DNA of 64,000 nucleotides from Neopestalotiopsis rosae (taxonomy: Eukaryota; Ascomycota; Sordariomycetes; Amphisphaeriales; Sporocadaceae): NCBI GenBank assembly GCA_023078685.1, contig JALGAS010000009.1:2852001-2916000 (forward strand), in the 5' to 3' direction. Shown here one piece after another: positions 13,020 through 24,019 of this stretch. Made by a program: the position numbers and the translations under genes. The notes under the pieces were generated by a model. It searched no databases and was not told the DNA's origin. It worked only from the letters and a program-made list of their open reading frames with translations. How positions within the stretch are numbered: the stretch's first letter is position 1; every line of letters starts with the position of its first letter.

Positions 13020-16000
13020 TCAAGCTTTTTTACAGATTGCTTTATGGGATTTCCAGTCAGCACGCTGGCAATCTATGCAGCAGTACCTAGTTTTCCGGCA
13101 TCGTGCACAACGTAGTAGGCTGATCCCGGACATAGATTCATCATTTCCGCATGAATTGCATCTGTCCTGGTCGGCTCCTGTATACATATCCTCCACCAAG
13201 GTTGACGAAAACGAAGGGGAGATAGCCGCACGTACCGTAAATTTCGCGACACGCTCCCACTTCTGTATACCTTCGCCGCACTCAATTACCAATGCGCCCT
13301 CTCCGCAGGAACATAAGAACTTCTTCCCTTTCTCCAACGAAATTGATGACTTCGCGCTACGGACAGCAGCTTCGCAATCGGTCTTGTGCGACCAAGTTCG
13401 GCATCTCTCAACCCATAAGGGTAGAAGCATCTTCCAAAGGTGCAATTCAGCCGGTGTAGCGGAGATCTGACACAACTTCTTGCTCTCCGTCAAGTCTTGT
13501 AAGAAAGAAGTGATCTGCGGCATCAAGGCATCGTACAGCGGCAGCACTGCACTATCAAGAATCAAGGTGCGATTGGAGAGATCCATTCGAACATCAGAAA
13601 TAAAGAGCAGAATGTTGACACCACCTTGCTCGCGACAGTTAACGCCAAAAATCCGGGTTTGTCGGCCCTGAAGCCCGGTGTAGTGCATGATGAGCGAAAA
13701 GATCGAGTCTTTCAGCTCCACTCTAGTTCTTTCGGCAAGGGACGCCGGCGCATCAGGATTATCGCGTAGGAAGCGTTGCCGGGCTGAGAACATCATAGAA
13801 GCGTGTGTAGTCAACCAGCTCAATCGGTGACGCTGCGTTGTGTCTAGTATAGGTAGCTTATCAAGGGGCAGATATGGCAAGTTCCACAAGACGATACCGT
13901 TGCCGTTACCGTGATCGATCTGAACTGATGGATGCATAGCAGACCAATGGGTTGTTTTCTCTGTGTCGACGGTTGCGACGAGCTCAATGTATGAAGATGT
14001 GCGTGCGATTCTGGTCTTCACGTTGGACTGGACCACAGGAAATGGAAAATCCAAGAGGAAATCAGTTCCATGTTCCGTCAGGAAGATCCTATAATTGAAT
14101 AGTGACGGCATCGGTACCACCCGGACTTGGCAGCCTCTCCTCAACGTCTCCTTAAGTCCAGCTTGCACTAGGTCTATGCGACTGACTACAGATGTAACTC
14201 TAACAGTCGCGGTGTCAACAATAGCATTCAAAGTCTTTCTTATATCGAGCTGTACACCATCTCGATCTTGATTGCTGACCATGTATCTCATGATCAGCGG
14301 TGTTGCCGTGAGATTAGGAAAATGCCTGCTGAGGTAGACGTGACTCTCATCTTCGATGGTGGTTCGAAAGATGTTCAAGTCCAGGCCGAGCTTGGGTGAA
14401 AATACCACCACGTTTTGAGGTGTACTTTGAAGACATAATGCTATGACAGCTTTGCAGGGCTCCAAAAGCAGTATCCATGTTGGGACATAGAAGGACACGA
14501 TCAATGGGGATGGACCCGATCTCCACCCTGAGCCATCACTCGAGATATCGAGCTGGAACGAATTGCTGAACCGGATACCAGATGTGGACAGAGTCCCAAA
14601 ACCTGATTGTACAGCTGCAAAACTGTTCTCCCAAGCATTGGTTGAACTCCCAAGACTTGCCACAGAGCAATGAATAGATGGTGTGCCTGAAGTGGTGGAG
14701 TCTTCGCTGGTGAACACCGTGAGGCACTCCCTAGGCACCTTCAAAGTAACACATGTGATCGAAGGAACGTTATTCCATTGATTCAAGCCTTTTGGTTTTC
14801 CGTGTGCAATGACGCGTCTTGAGAATGATGTTGGGGGAATTGTGAGCACGTTCACTGAGTGAACCCCGAAAATGTGAAGCCACAGGTAAAGCTCCTGAAT
14901 GTAGTTTCTTGACAGAATGTGACTTCTGTTATTCTCAATGAGTCCCAGCAGACAGTCCATGAGTGCGTCCCAGTCGGTGTCAACATTGGTCTTCACGACT
15001 CTTAGAAGTGCTGCAAAGCTTCCGCGGTGATGACTGAGCATTGAGTGAACATGTGCAGTTCTTGCTTGTTGGTTTGACAGCAATGATGCTACATCTTCTA
15101 GTGAAAACATTTCCAAATATATGGAATAGAGCAACTCGGCGAGTTGAGTAGAGTCGAATGTTATTTGCGCATTGTTCTCTTTCCATCTTTGTGGGATGGA
15201 CGTGTCGGACTGACGTATGGGCTTTTTCCAGGCAAGCCTGCTGAATTGTTGCCCAATTCCACTATTTGGTTCTCCTGATAGATCGAACGCCTTAGACATC
15301 ACAGCTTCGTGTTCAGAAGAGGTGGCCGAAGTGTTGGTCACAAATTCCGCAGGGACCAAATCCAGGAGCATGGATACAGTGAGCAAATCGCCACATAAGA
15401 GACTCTTTACCAACTGTTTCCGGCTTCCTCTTGACTTGAGGAGTTTCTCAGTATACAAGGTGGCCGAGTTGTTGGCTTTCAATAGCGGAGCCGCTGCTGT
15501 GAGAAGGTTGAGACTGCCGAGATGATCGACAAGGTTTGAGGTGTCAATCACATCGAATTGAACTGGAGCAGAACTTCCTTCGGAGACATAGTCGTTACCA
15601 TCAAGCTGCAAGGGCTCGAAATTGTAACGACCGCGGTACGAACAAGAACTTGAATTCCGTGGATCGCTGGTGTTCATATCTCCTGATCTGTGCTGTCGAT
15701 GCCACGATAATAGTGCACAGAGCGCCAATGCGTCGCCTACGTAGAATCGCATTGAGATTGCAGTATCTGAGGCAACATATTGCCGAAACGATTTTACCCA
15801 AGCCGTGAATTCGGCACGCGCGGTGTCCACTACACATTTCTTGCTGCCGTGTTTCGGCGGAGAAGACGTCGACGTGCCCATATCCACAATGGGATTGCCT
15901 GCCACCGGAACATAGGCAGTGGCCAAATGGAAACCTAACAGTGGATCTGTCCCGTAATGGAGTATATGATCAATGTTCGTCAAGACAAACATGGGATTGA

Positions 16001-16397
16001 GATGCTTTGCCCTGGCCAGAATCACAGGGTCTGTGTCCGTCGATCCATACTCCCAGAAGTGATTGTGTAGAGCAGGAAGGTCCTCAATCGCCTGAAGAAA
16101 TGCAGGAGATGCAGACCGAAGACCTGTAATGTTCATATTCACGCGTTCTGTGCTTCTGAAACCTCTGGCTGTACGGAGAGCGATCTCCAGACTGGCGAGC
16201 TCCACTTCGTCTCTCGTAGACCCATAGAAGTCCCATAACTCTCGCACTTTAGCCAGCGAGGCCGAATCGCAAAATCTCATAAAGTTTCCGTATTCGCTGT
16301 TCTGCCATGCTGTCAAGTTTTCCGACAGTGAATATAGCTTTCGTGCTTGTGCTTGGAGCCGTTCCAGACATTGTTCGCTTATTTTGAAGCGTGGCAA
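13020..16397 (-). CDS. Large MYND-finger protein, DUF4470-family like, N-terminus short
   Basis: One long open frame of about 1125 codons ends in a MYND zinc finger (CNSCG...LRCARCRKTRYCCIDCQ...WKSHKAICKK, last 45 residues), a protein-protein interaction module. The first part (WQNSEYGNFMRFCDSASL and the following REL/W region) resembles the segment that follows the DUF4470 domain in large fungal DUF4470-MYND proteins. The DUF4470 block itself, with its LGCGD-like core, is not found upstream in any frame to about 17.1 kb. There is no ATG near the 5' end: the frame opens shortly after a TGA at about 16427, so either a first exon was missed or the gene has lost its head. The function of the family is unknown. 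The long frame and the intact finger argue against a wholly dead gene. Confidence 0.75.
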   Translation of the reverse strand: MPRFKISEQCLERLQAQARKLYSLSENLTAWQNSEYGNFMRFCDSASLAKVRELWDFYGSTRDEVELASLEIALRTARGFRSTERVNMNITGLRSASPAFLQAIEDLPALHNHFWEYGSTDTDPVILARAKHLNPMFVLTNIDHILHYGTDPLLGFHLATAYVPVAGNPIVDMGTSTSSPPKHGSKKCVVDTARAEFTAWVKSFRQYVASDTAISMRFYVGDALALCALLSWHRQHRSGDMNTSDPRNSSSCSYRGRYNFEPLQLDGNDYVSEGSSAPVQFDVIDTSNLVDHLGSLNLLTAAAPLLKANNSATLYTEKLLKSRGSRKQLVKSLLCGDLLTVSMLLDLVPAEFVTNTSATSSEHEAVMSKAFDLSGEPNSGIGQQFSRLAWKKPIRQSDTSIPQRWKENNAQITFDSTQLAELLYSIYLEMFSLEDVASLLSNQQARTAHVHSMLSHHRGSFAALLRVVKTNVDTDWDALMDCLLGLIENNRSHILSRNYIQELYLWLHIFGVHSVNVLTIPPTSFSRRVIAHGKPKGLNQWNNVPSITCVTLKVPRECLTVFTSEDSTTSGTPSIHCSVASLGSSTNAWENSFAAVQSGFGTLSTSGIRFSNSFQLDISSDGSGWRSGPSPLIVSFYVPTWILLLEPCKAVIALCLQSTPQNVVVFSPKLGLDLNIFRTTIEDESHVYLSRHFPNLTATPLIMRYMVSNQDRDGVQLDIRKTLNAIVDTATVRVTSVVSRIDLVQAGLKETLRRGCQVRVVPMPSLFNYRIFLTEHGTDFLLDFPFPVVQSNVKTRIARTSSYIELVATVDTEKTTHWSAMHPSVQIDHGNGNGIVLWNLPYLPLDKLPILDTTQRHRLSWLTTHASMMFSARQRFLRDNPDAPASLAERTRVELKDSIFSLIMHYTGLQGRQTRIFGVNCREQGGVNILLFISDVRMDLSNRTLILDSAVLPLYDALMPQITSFLQDLTESKKLCQISATPAELHLWKMLLPLWVERCRTWSHKTDCEAAVRSAKSSISLEKGKKFLCSCGEGALVIECGEGIQKWERVAKFTVRAAISPSFSSTLVEDMYTGADQDRCNSCGNDESMSGISLLRCARCRKTRYCCIDCQRADWKSHKAICKKA

Positions 16398-17409
16398 CCA
16401 ACAGTTCCGTCCTTGCCGACATAATCAGAGATTGCCCGAGATATCTGCGGTATCCTTGAAACTCACACAATTGAATCCCATACACAATGTGAAGCAAGAC
16501 AGTTCGTGGCTGCTATGTGCTCTGCTCAACACACACAAAACTTTTTAGTCACCCTACTCGGACTCTGCCTTTGTCTGAAAGTACCCTGGCACAATAATGT
16601 ATTTTCATGCGCAATCTGTCTAATGAAGCCCCGAACGTGGCAAGCAGACCCACGATGGAAATTGTAGATTCCCTCGATTTGTCCTGCTTCAAATTTTAGC
16701 TTGTCTGAAATGGTTCGAAAGCCGGCTCCGGATTTCAGGGACACTGAGTTAGAGCTATGCCGGGGTCGATGGAAGCCCGCAGACCAGTCTTATGTGGGTC
16801 ATAGCTCCGGCATCCGGGTGCGGAGCTCAACACGGACGCTGTCAGCGGAGTGACGAAAGTAGAAGGATTTGTCTGGACAATTTGCAGTACAGTACGATAA
16901 GAGTGTTTCGAAGGGGGTTTTGAACTGTTACTGCAGCTCGGGGCTCGATTAAAGCAGCAGGATAGTATCGAGATACATTCCCATAAATGTGATGAGATCA
17001 ATTCTAGCTTCGTTCCATCGACAAAACCAGCTCCAACGCATGTTACTTCTATGTGCACTCATTATCTAACTGACTCTGACATGGGGAGATCGATGATGAC
17101 CCACCGTATCTCTTCTACTGTATTCATTGCAACCTGTCGAGTTTTTCCATATTTAATAAGCGTTCAAGAACATATAGCAAACCGCGAATAATCAACTCAA
17201 CGCTCTATACTCGTCAATTGACAAATGACCTATTACTTTGCTCTCACGAGAGAAATTGTTCTCTATCTCGAAGTAACTCGCACCACGTGGAGTAGGGACT
17301 TCATCACAACTGTACGTATCCCCAGCAGCAGTTGTTGCTCGATATACTATCGATGTGCTGAAACTGGCTAACCGGTGGACATACTTCAGCAGGCTCGATT
17401 AGAGACAAT
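16398..17409. other. Intergenic region, divergent promoters
   Basis: The MYND gene reads left from here and the forkhead gene reads right, so this kilobase should contain both promoters. I searched it for a missing 5' exon of the MYND gene and found none. Short frames at 16526-16744 and 16735-17058 (-) carry no recognisable domain. Confidence 0.4.
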
Positions 17410-18417
17410 ATGCAGCACACATATACAACGCAGTCATCAAGACCTACGAGTAACTACTCCGTCTTCGATACAGCCTTCCTGCCCTCACATATCACTAAGC
17501 CCGCCGAGCTCTCCCTCGAACAATACTTCCACTATCCTCCTACGGCCATTGCCGCAGTCTCTCAGTATCGACCGTCATACACCAAGTCTTTACACTCCTC
17601 ATCCCAGAACACATGGAGTACTACAAGATGTCCGGGGGATTGCGACTTGTTCGAGTATGCAAGCGGCTCTTCATCAACAAATATGGTCCTCAGGTCTCAT
17701 ACTATCGGCAATCTGCCCCCATCATACCAAAGTCCAAGTCCTGAGCATTGGCCACCAGTTGTATCACAGCAATACTGGTACCAAGAAAATACATGGAGGA
17801 ATCCCAACCTCGCTCATATCAATCATCTATTTGTGGAGAACCTCATGTCTTTGAGCGAGACGCTCGATCAGCAAATTGACGCTCCAATCATTGAAATGAA
17901 AGGCTGCTCTGACAATACTATAGAGCCAAAGTCGATATCGCTCGAGATTCCGCCCACGACGCCAGAGCTTATTAATTCGGTGGTACTGGATCGCAGCTTG
18001 TCACCCGTATCCGATGAGTCGTACGGTAGCTGCTCGGATGTTGGCGAGGTTCCACGATCACCACACCCAGGCGAACGAGAAGATGGCACTGGTCTGGGCA
18101 CGGGCGAGGCCAAGAGAGCCGACGGACCATGCGCACAGCTTATCTACCAGGCTCTGAGGAGTCGCGAGGATCATGCTATGACGGTGCAGGAGATATATCA
18201 GTGGTTTCGAGAAAATACAGTCAAAACTGATCCAGAGCAAAAGACCTGGCAGAATACAGTCCGGCATAACCTGAGTATGAATCAAGTACGTGAGCTCCTA
18301 TGTGTATGGACTCTTGGCCCCGATAGGAATTCTTATTACTGGAGAGAAAGCTATGCTGACAGCAAGAAAGGTAAGCTACCAGCGAAGTCCGATATTGAGT
18401 TTCCAAAGCGTGTTTGA
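17410..18417 (+). CDS. Forkhead (FOX) transcription factor, 3' end uncertain
   Basis: It starts at ATG 17410 with a Ser/Thr/Pro/Tyr-rich N-terminal half typical of a transcription factor activation region. A forkhead domain begins near residue 237: PCAQLIYQALRSREDHAM, IYQWFRENT and WQNTVRHNLSMNQ, matching helices 1-3, with the recognition helix intact (NTVRHNLSMN). After SMNQ the expected AFxRV...W.L...TTRYR wings are not visible. A GTACGT donor occurs right there (18285) with a CTGACAG acceptor at about 18361, so an intron is likely, but the following 150 bases do not yield a wing region in any frame. The drawn end is simply the stop of the first frame. The gene may be truncated; a minisatellite copy begins about 130 bases downstream. 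Confidence 0.75.
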   Translation: MQHTYTTQSSRPTSNYSVFDTAFLPSHITKPAELSLEQYFHYPPTAIAAVSQYRPSYTKSLHSSSQNTWSTTRCPGDCDLFEYASGSSSTNMVLRSHTIGNLPPSYQSPSPEHWPPVVSQQYWYQENTWRNPNLAHINHLFVENLMSLSETLDQQIDAPIIEMKGCSDNTIEPKSISLEIPPTTPELINSVVLDRSLSPVSDESYGSCSDVGEVPRSPHPGEREDGTGLGTGEAKRADGPCAQLIYQALRSREDHAMTVQEIYQWFRENTVKTDPEQKTWQNTVRHNLSMNQVRELLCVWTLGPDRNSYYWRESYADSKKGKLPAKSDIEFPKRV

Positions 18418-18544
18418 TGTTGCAACGATATTTGTAGCGTGTATGATTAATCTTTTTGTTACGGACAGATTCGTTTTGCTTTGTTTCAGAGAAAACGTGC
18501 CATGAGTTGAAGTTTTTCGGTGAATGCTGGAGGTTTTTTGGGAG

Positions 18545-18810
18545 GCACAGATCCGTGCCCTGTCCTCGCTTGTGTTACTTTCTTGTTGGCATGGTCATGT
18601 TCCGACAGTTCGGTACACTAAAGACAAGAATTTTAGGAAGCTCCGCGACAACAACATGCACGCAATTCCGTAGTAGAACTCTTGTCGCCTGCATGTCAGA
18701 ACATTATCCCAGCACAGAAGAGTATCTCAGCACAGAAGATTATCCCTGCACAGAAGAGTATTTCAGGCACAGACGAGTACTAAGGCACAAACGAGTATCC
18801 AAGCAGCTAT
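18545..18810 (+). repeat. Dispersed leader plus 18-bp minisatellite, copy 1
   Basis: A leader (CGCTTGTGTT...ATGTTCCG then GGTACACTAAAG and CATGCACGCAATTCCG) is followed by about five 18-bp units of the type TATCYCAGCACAGAAGAG at about 18705-18800. The same leader and related units recur inverted near 38.2-38.5 kb, and a partial copy near 38.7-38.9 kb. It carries no credible gene: frames through it owe their openness to the repeat. Confidence 0.7.
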
Positions 18811-19535
18811 GAAGGTCCGCCAGGATATGTAGAAGCTAAAGCTATAATCTTTCATATGTACACGGCATATTTTCACATTGTAATATCGACACGAAAGTGG
18901 CATTTTGGAGACTGTTATCTTCCGCGTCGTTTCCGTATTCGTTGCAGCACTTTCTGTAAATGGGCGGGTTCGATCATCCTGAAGGCTTAAGTGAATATCA
19001 AGAACGATGTAGAATAAACTGTCTCCGAAGTTCCGGTATAGTCTTCCAGAATGATGTATTAAACTCATTTAGGCATGCTTTGGGTTCCGCTACAATATGA
19101 ACTCAGCCATAGTTTCATCCCAAGTACGTCCATATAAATCGAGTCAAGTTTTAAAGCTGCTTACATCGCAGCTATCGGCATCCTTGCTGACCGAATGAAA
19201 TCTTGTGGCAGATCCCGGCAGACAAATATTTCTGTTAGTTTCCAATCTGAAGGCTCACCTCTGTGTCGCCTGAAGAAAATACTCTTGTACAGGAGTTACG
19301 GTTGTAAGTCTCGTAGCCATCGTTCAGCACAAATTTCCGAGCTGGACCGAAAGGGCGGGTGCTGATCGATGGACAGGCTGCCGCAGACGCATCAAAAAGA
19401 CTACATCTACTATCACGAATGCGAATATACGATGGAGCTTCGCTGCCAAAAGTATCTTCCGATGACTCGGCTGCGAAAAGTTCTTGTGCGGATCCGGAAG
19501 GGAATCCGTTGCAAAAGGAACCGTGCCCACCAACA

Positions 19536-20169
19536 TCACAACAGCAATAGAGAGTCAACCTTTTGGAAATAAGGAATCATATCGTCCCATCCCCAGCCAT
19601 CATTGCCGAGATCTCTCCACGTGTCGTAGTCAGCACGGGTCCCACGTGTCCATATCATACCATTGAGGACCGTCCCACCACCCACCACATGGCCTTGGCT
19701 GAGCCTCCTTGGCTGATTGTCAAGATAATTCTGCGCAACCGTGCTGATGTTCCAGTCATATTTTGACCCTACGGTGGCACCGATCCTGGATGGGAGAACG
19801 ACCGCCTCTTCTCGAGAGTCCCTAGGCAGAAGTTAGCTATCGAATGTGCCATTCGCAAACGATCATCACACATCTGGCCTGCTTCAAGTAGTAGGACCGT
19901 TACTAAAAGATGAACATCAGTATTTGCCAAAACAACTCTTGGGACGCTTCCTCCGCTTCCTCTGATCTGTGCTCTGAGGCATATTCACCATCTCTGTTCT
20001 CAGTCAGCCGGTTTGCCACGACCAGGCCGGCCGGCCCAGCACCAACTACAATATAGTCATAGGTCGAGGGCAGACTAGAGATATCTGTTGCGGAGTTAAG
20101 CAATCTACCCCATGATAGCCGTGGAAGAAAGAATATCAAAAGAAAAAGGTGGCAATTGACGAACAGCAT
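19536..20169 (-). pseudogene. GMC oxidoreductase, 5' fragment
   Basis: From ATG 20169 a hydrophobic signal peptide (MLFVNCHLFLLIFFLPRLSW) leads into the FAD-binding start YDYIVVGAGPAGLVVANRL. Two introns (19988-19903 and 19871-19822) join ENRD to VTVLLLEAGQM and then to DSREEAVVLPS. The third exon continues with SKYDWNIST and the GMC signature block VGGGTVLNGMIWTRGTRADY up to WDDMIPYFQK. After that the frame stops at 19536 and the remaining two thirds of a GMC enzyme, including the substrate domain and catalytic His, are missing. Its relatives are secreted aryl-alcohol or glucose oxidase-like enzymes. The splice sites of the retained part still look functional, so the truncation appears fairly recent. 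Confidence 0.75.
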
Positions 20170-20775
20170 TTCCGAGCAAGGGAAATTATGTTGAGATGCT
20201 GTCCAAAGGAGAACAGAACAGTATAGTGGATCAGAAGCTGTGACCTCCTGGCACGTATGAAAGCAAAGGCTGGTCACTCAACATGAGTTATTCTTTCCCT
20301 TGGCCCATAGATGATCCGTTTCTAGCTACAAAGCTTCCAATGACGGAGAAGATCGTGCTGCAGAGCATATTGTGGATCTCAGATGTTGAAAAGCATATTC
20401 CAGTCCAAGTCAAATTTTAGACGTCGACTCGTCGCATTCCGTGCGGTTTTGCTAAGCCCCCTTCAAGCTGTTCACTAATTGACCTTGAAGTGCCGTTTCA
20501 AGAAGTAATGGAGCAAACTACGATCGAAGACCATTATAGGATGTTCAAGATCCAGACTAAGCGCGGTCCAAAAAGCTTTTTCTGTCTTCTGAAGCCTTAA
20601 AAAGCTGAAAGGATCTAACGAGTTTGTCCATTTACGCTCGTACCATCCTACGAAAACTTGACGTCGAGTAATGGAATAATAACGATTTGTTTTTCCGCAA
20701 TCATGGTTATATATATTCTATTGGGAGGCTCAGCAATATTGTGATCAGACCTTGCTACATCTTTCTATACTCTTC

Positions 20776-23700
20776 ATGGCTCAATGCAAGCATTCTGATT
20801 GGCTACGTCTGATACGTCACGAATGTGGTTCCCAGCTTGCAGTCACGGACAGACTGGAGGAACTTGTATGCCAGCTTCAATGTCCAGATCAGACTTCTCC
20901 TGGTCTAGCCATATTCATTGGAGACGAAGACAAGAATAATGCTCTGCTGGAATTCGGGATACAAAAGTGTCCTTCTGAAAGAAGACACCCAGGCTGGCGG
21001 GCTCAAGTCCATCATTCTGAATTTCTGGGACCTACTGGGAAGTCAGTGCCTCTCGTTATTTTCAATACCGGAGTGTCCACAAAATTGCAACCGGGCACGT
21101 TGAACAATACACCAAGATGCCATGAGACGCGAAACTACGAGATAACACCAACCATCGGCGAGAAAAGGCCGGTAGATGTAATCGATCACGTATATTGCCG
21201 CTTGCTGTTCCCATTCGTCGATGTCGTATGTATTTTTGTGAACGACATTGGAGGCTTGACTCAGTTGGCTTCTCGGCTCCGGGCATGGCTCAGGTACGGT
21301 CGAGCAACAACTGCTCAAAGCGGATTGCGGCTGTTCCTGATCTTTGACGAGCTTAAAGATGGTATGGAAGTATCGATCCGTGACGTCTTGAAAGGCGACG
21401 TTAAAGGAATGACACCGCCAATGTTCCAGGAATATCATGTCTTTGATCTTGCACGTCCACCTCAACAGACAAGGAGATCATCCCGAGAGACGCCACAGAG
21501 AAGACTTCACAACGAACTGGCAAGGTGTCTTGTTTCAGCGCAGCGCAATCGTACCAGAAACGGAGAGCGTTTCTCAGCACAACACCTTTCCAAATTTCTT
21601 CAGTACGCTATGTATGAGCTTGTTAATGTGGATAGGAGCCCTCTAGATCTTGTACGCATGTCCAGAATGATGAATCCCGTTTCTCCCGATCTGATTTCGT
21701 ATCTCAATGCTTTTCTCCAAGAGGTGAAATCGGCCGAAGATGTGGAGATATTCGCAATTCCGATGATCATCTCCAGCTTCATTCTAGACCAGTACCCGCC
21801 TAACATGCATCGTAAGTCTCTCGTCAGACGCATATTCGGGAGGAGTAATTGACACGAACAGCCTTCCGCCCTGAACAAGTCTTTCGTGTACTCTATCATG
21901 ATGCCTGCCAACGTTTGCTCCAGAAAGGTCAACGAGGTCCGCAGAGAACGATCGGCTACGATATTCCCACAAACTTCACAGAGCTTGCTGAGGAGGAGAT
22001 GATCAAGCAATATAAACAATACAGGAGATCGATGTCGGCTGTTGCACATCACCGAACCATGATGAACTGCTTTCGGCATAAGTGGGCTCAGATGCGCTCC
22101 GACGACGTATGTCTGTGTTGCTTGCGACGGCGACCGCAGTATTGCTTGCCCTGTAGTCATAGTCTGTGTGAGAACTGTGTTCAGGTGTTTGGCAAGAACG
22201 AGGACCATATGCCTTGGACATTCGTCGTGGGAACGTGTCCTCTCTGCGGTCAAGAAAATAGCGGGGCAATCATTGGTGTCAAGCCGCCGACGGCGAGCAT
22301 CCGTGTCCTCAGTATTGATGGTGGAGGAACGCGGGGCCGAGCGCCACTTGCATTTCTTCAGACACTTCAGGACCGACTGCAGCTCCCAACGCCGGTGCAA
22401 CACAATTTTGACTTCATATATGGCACCAGCTCTGGTGCAATCATAGCTGCTGTGTTACATGCGCTGGATTGGAGCATCGAGGAATGCACCGAGTACTTCG
22501 ATATGTTCGCGCGCGTAGCTTTCCAGCCGCGGTGGTGGTGGTTGAAGGTGCCGTTCTTGTCTGCCGTCTTACAGATGGTGGCTTCCCTGCTGGCCGACAG
22601 CCGATACTCGAGCAAGAACCTAGAAACAATCTTGCAAGATGTCTTGGGGACACGCAGTCTTATGGATTGTACCAGCGGGGCAGCTCGAGGCGCCAAACTT
22701 GGAATTACGGTGACTACCGTCCGCGACGCACGTGCCTGTGTCTTCACAAGCTATAATGGTGCTGGAGAGCAACGGCATGATACAGGTATTCCCCAGTATC
22801 TTTTCATTTCTTCTCCTCTGTTTCACTTTCTTCCTATCGCTTCTCTCCTTCGTCCCATATCTCTCTATGAAGCGCCATGTTGACATATCATTCAAGACTA
22901 CCAGGTGCTGTACCCGAAGAACGGCCTAAGCCGAATCCCGCTCTGGGAAATGTAGGATGATTTTGCAATCACAATCGCAAAAAGCAACATTAAAAGGCTA
23001 ACATCATTCTAGCGTGCGGTGTAGTACAGCTGCTCCTTAGTACGTGAGAGGAACCGTTATTTTTTTGATATTACATTCACGCTGAGATTTTGGTTAAGCT
23101 GACGTTTGGTAGCTATTTCAAGGTGAAACACATTCCAGGCGTAGGAACATTTCAGGACGGTGGTCTGATGTTCAATGATCCTGCATCCATCGCTGTACGG
23201 GAAGTAGCAGCTCTGTTCCCCGATGCATCGGAACCCGGACTCGTCGTATCCTTGGGAACGGGCTCGTCGAGGCCATCGAACCCCCCTCCGGCCACGAACG
23301 AAAGACATTTTCTTCGGGATTCATTTCCTGCCCGCGTCTATCGGGCGTTTTGGAGTAGCGGGGATTCGAAGAGAGCATGGCAACAGCTTGTTGACCATAC
23401 TAAAGATGACCCCAGCAATGTCTTGTTTCGTTTCGATGTCGAGTACGACGGACGTGCTCCAGCCCTGGATAGTGTTGCGGAGATGGAAGATATCGGTCGT
23501 CTCGCGCGCGAAACTATCCAGGATTCCCCGATGCTGTCGAAACTGGTCCACCGCATTCGGGCTGGGCTTTTTGTATTCGAGCTGGACCCCTTGCATGGTG
23601 CTCGGTTCCGAAATGGTGAAATTGAATGCTCAGGCCGCATAATTTGTCGACTGAGAGCGTCAAATGAGGAGCTGCGGGCCTTTATCTATCAGCTCATAGA

Positions 23701-24019
23701 TCGGTCAGCTTTCTTTCGAATCGGCAATAGAACGGTTAGCATTTCTAGCAAGAGCAACTCCGCCTCATCGGAGAATAATATGGCGCCTTTCACTATGAAC
23801 GTGAAGTTCGCCGTGGCCAATAGAAGCGAACCATTTGCAATCCGACTGTGCGAAGACAATGACCAGGGATGTCATATCAGTGGTTCTCCATTCACACTTG
23901 AAAAATTGTTCACGCAACAAGATCTTGAGGCATACTTTGGAAGTCCAAACCACAAGAAGAGGAGCAATACAAGCGAGCAAGAAAGCCGTGGGAAAAAACG
24001 CCGGCGTACGGAAGCTTGA
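20776..24019 (+). CDS. RING-patatin-like phospholipase protein
   Basis: Five exons (20776-21811, 21862-22785, 22897-22951, 23013-23039, 23113-24019) give 982 residues with every junction in phase. Order: an uncharacterised N-terminal domain of about 350 residues; a RING-like finger (CLCCLRRRPQYCLPCSHSLC...CPLCGQ); a patatin domain with the oxyanion motif GGGTRGRAP, the nucleophile motif GTSSGAI and the catalytic DGG in TFQDGGLMFNDP; and a basic tail KKRSNTSEQ...GKKRRR that could be a nuclear signal. Patatin domains hydrolyse acyl lipids. The joins restore the family block LWEIVRCSTAAPYYFKVKHI across introns 4 and 5. Catalytic Ser and Asp are both present, so it should be active. Patatin domains also serve as effectors in fungal NLR-type proteins, but no NB-ARC or NACHT ATPase is visible here. 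Confidence 0.9.
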
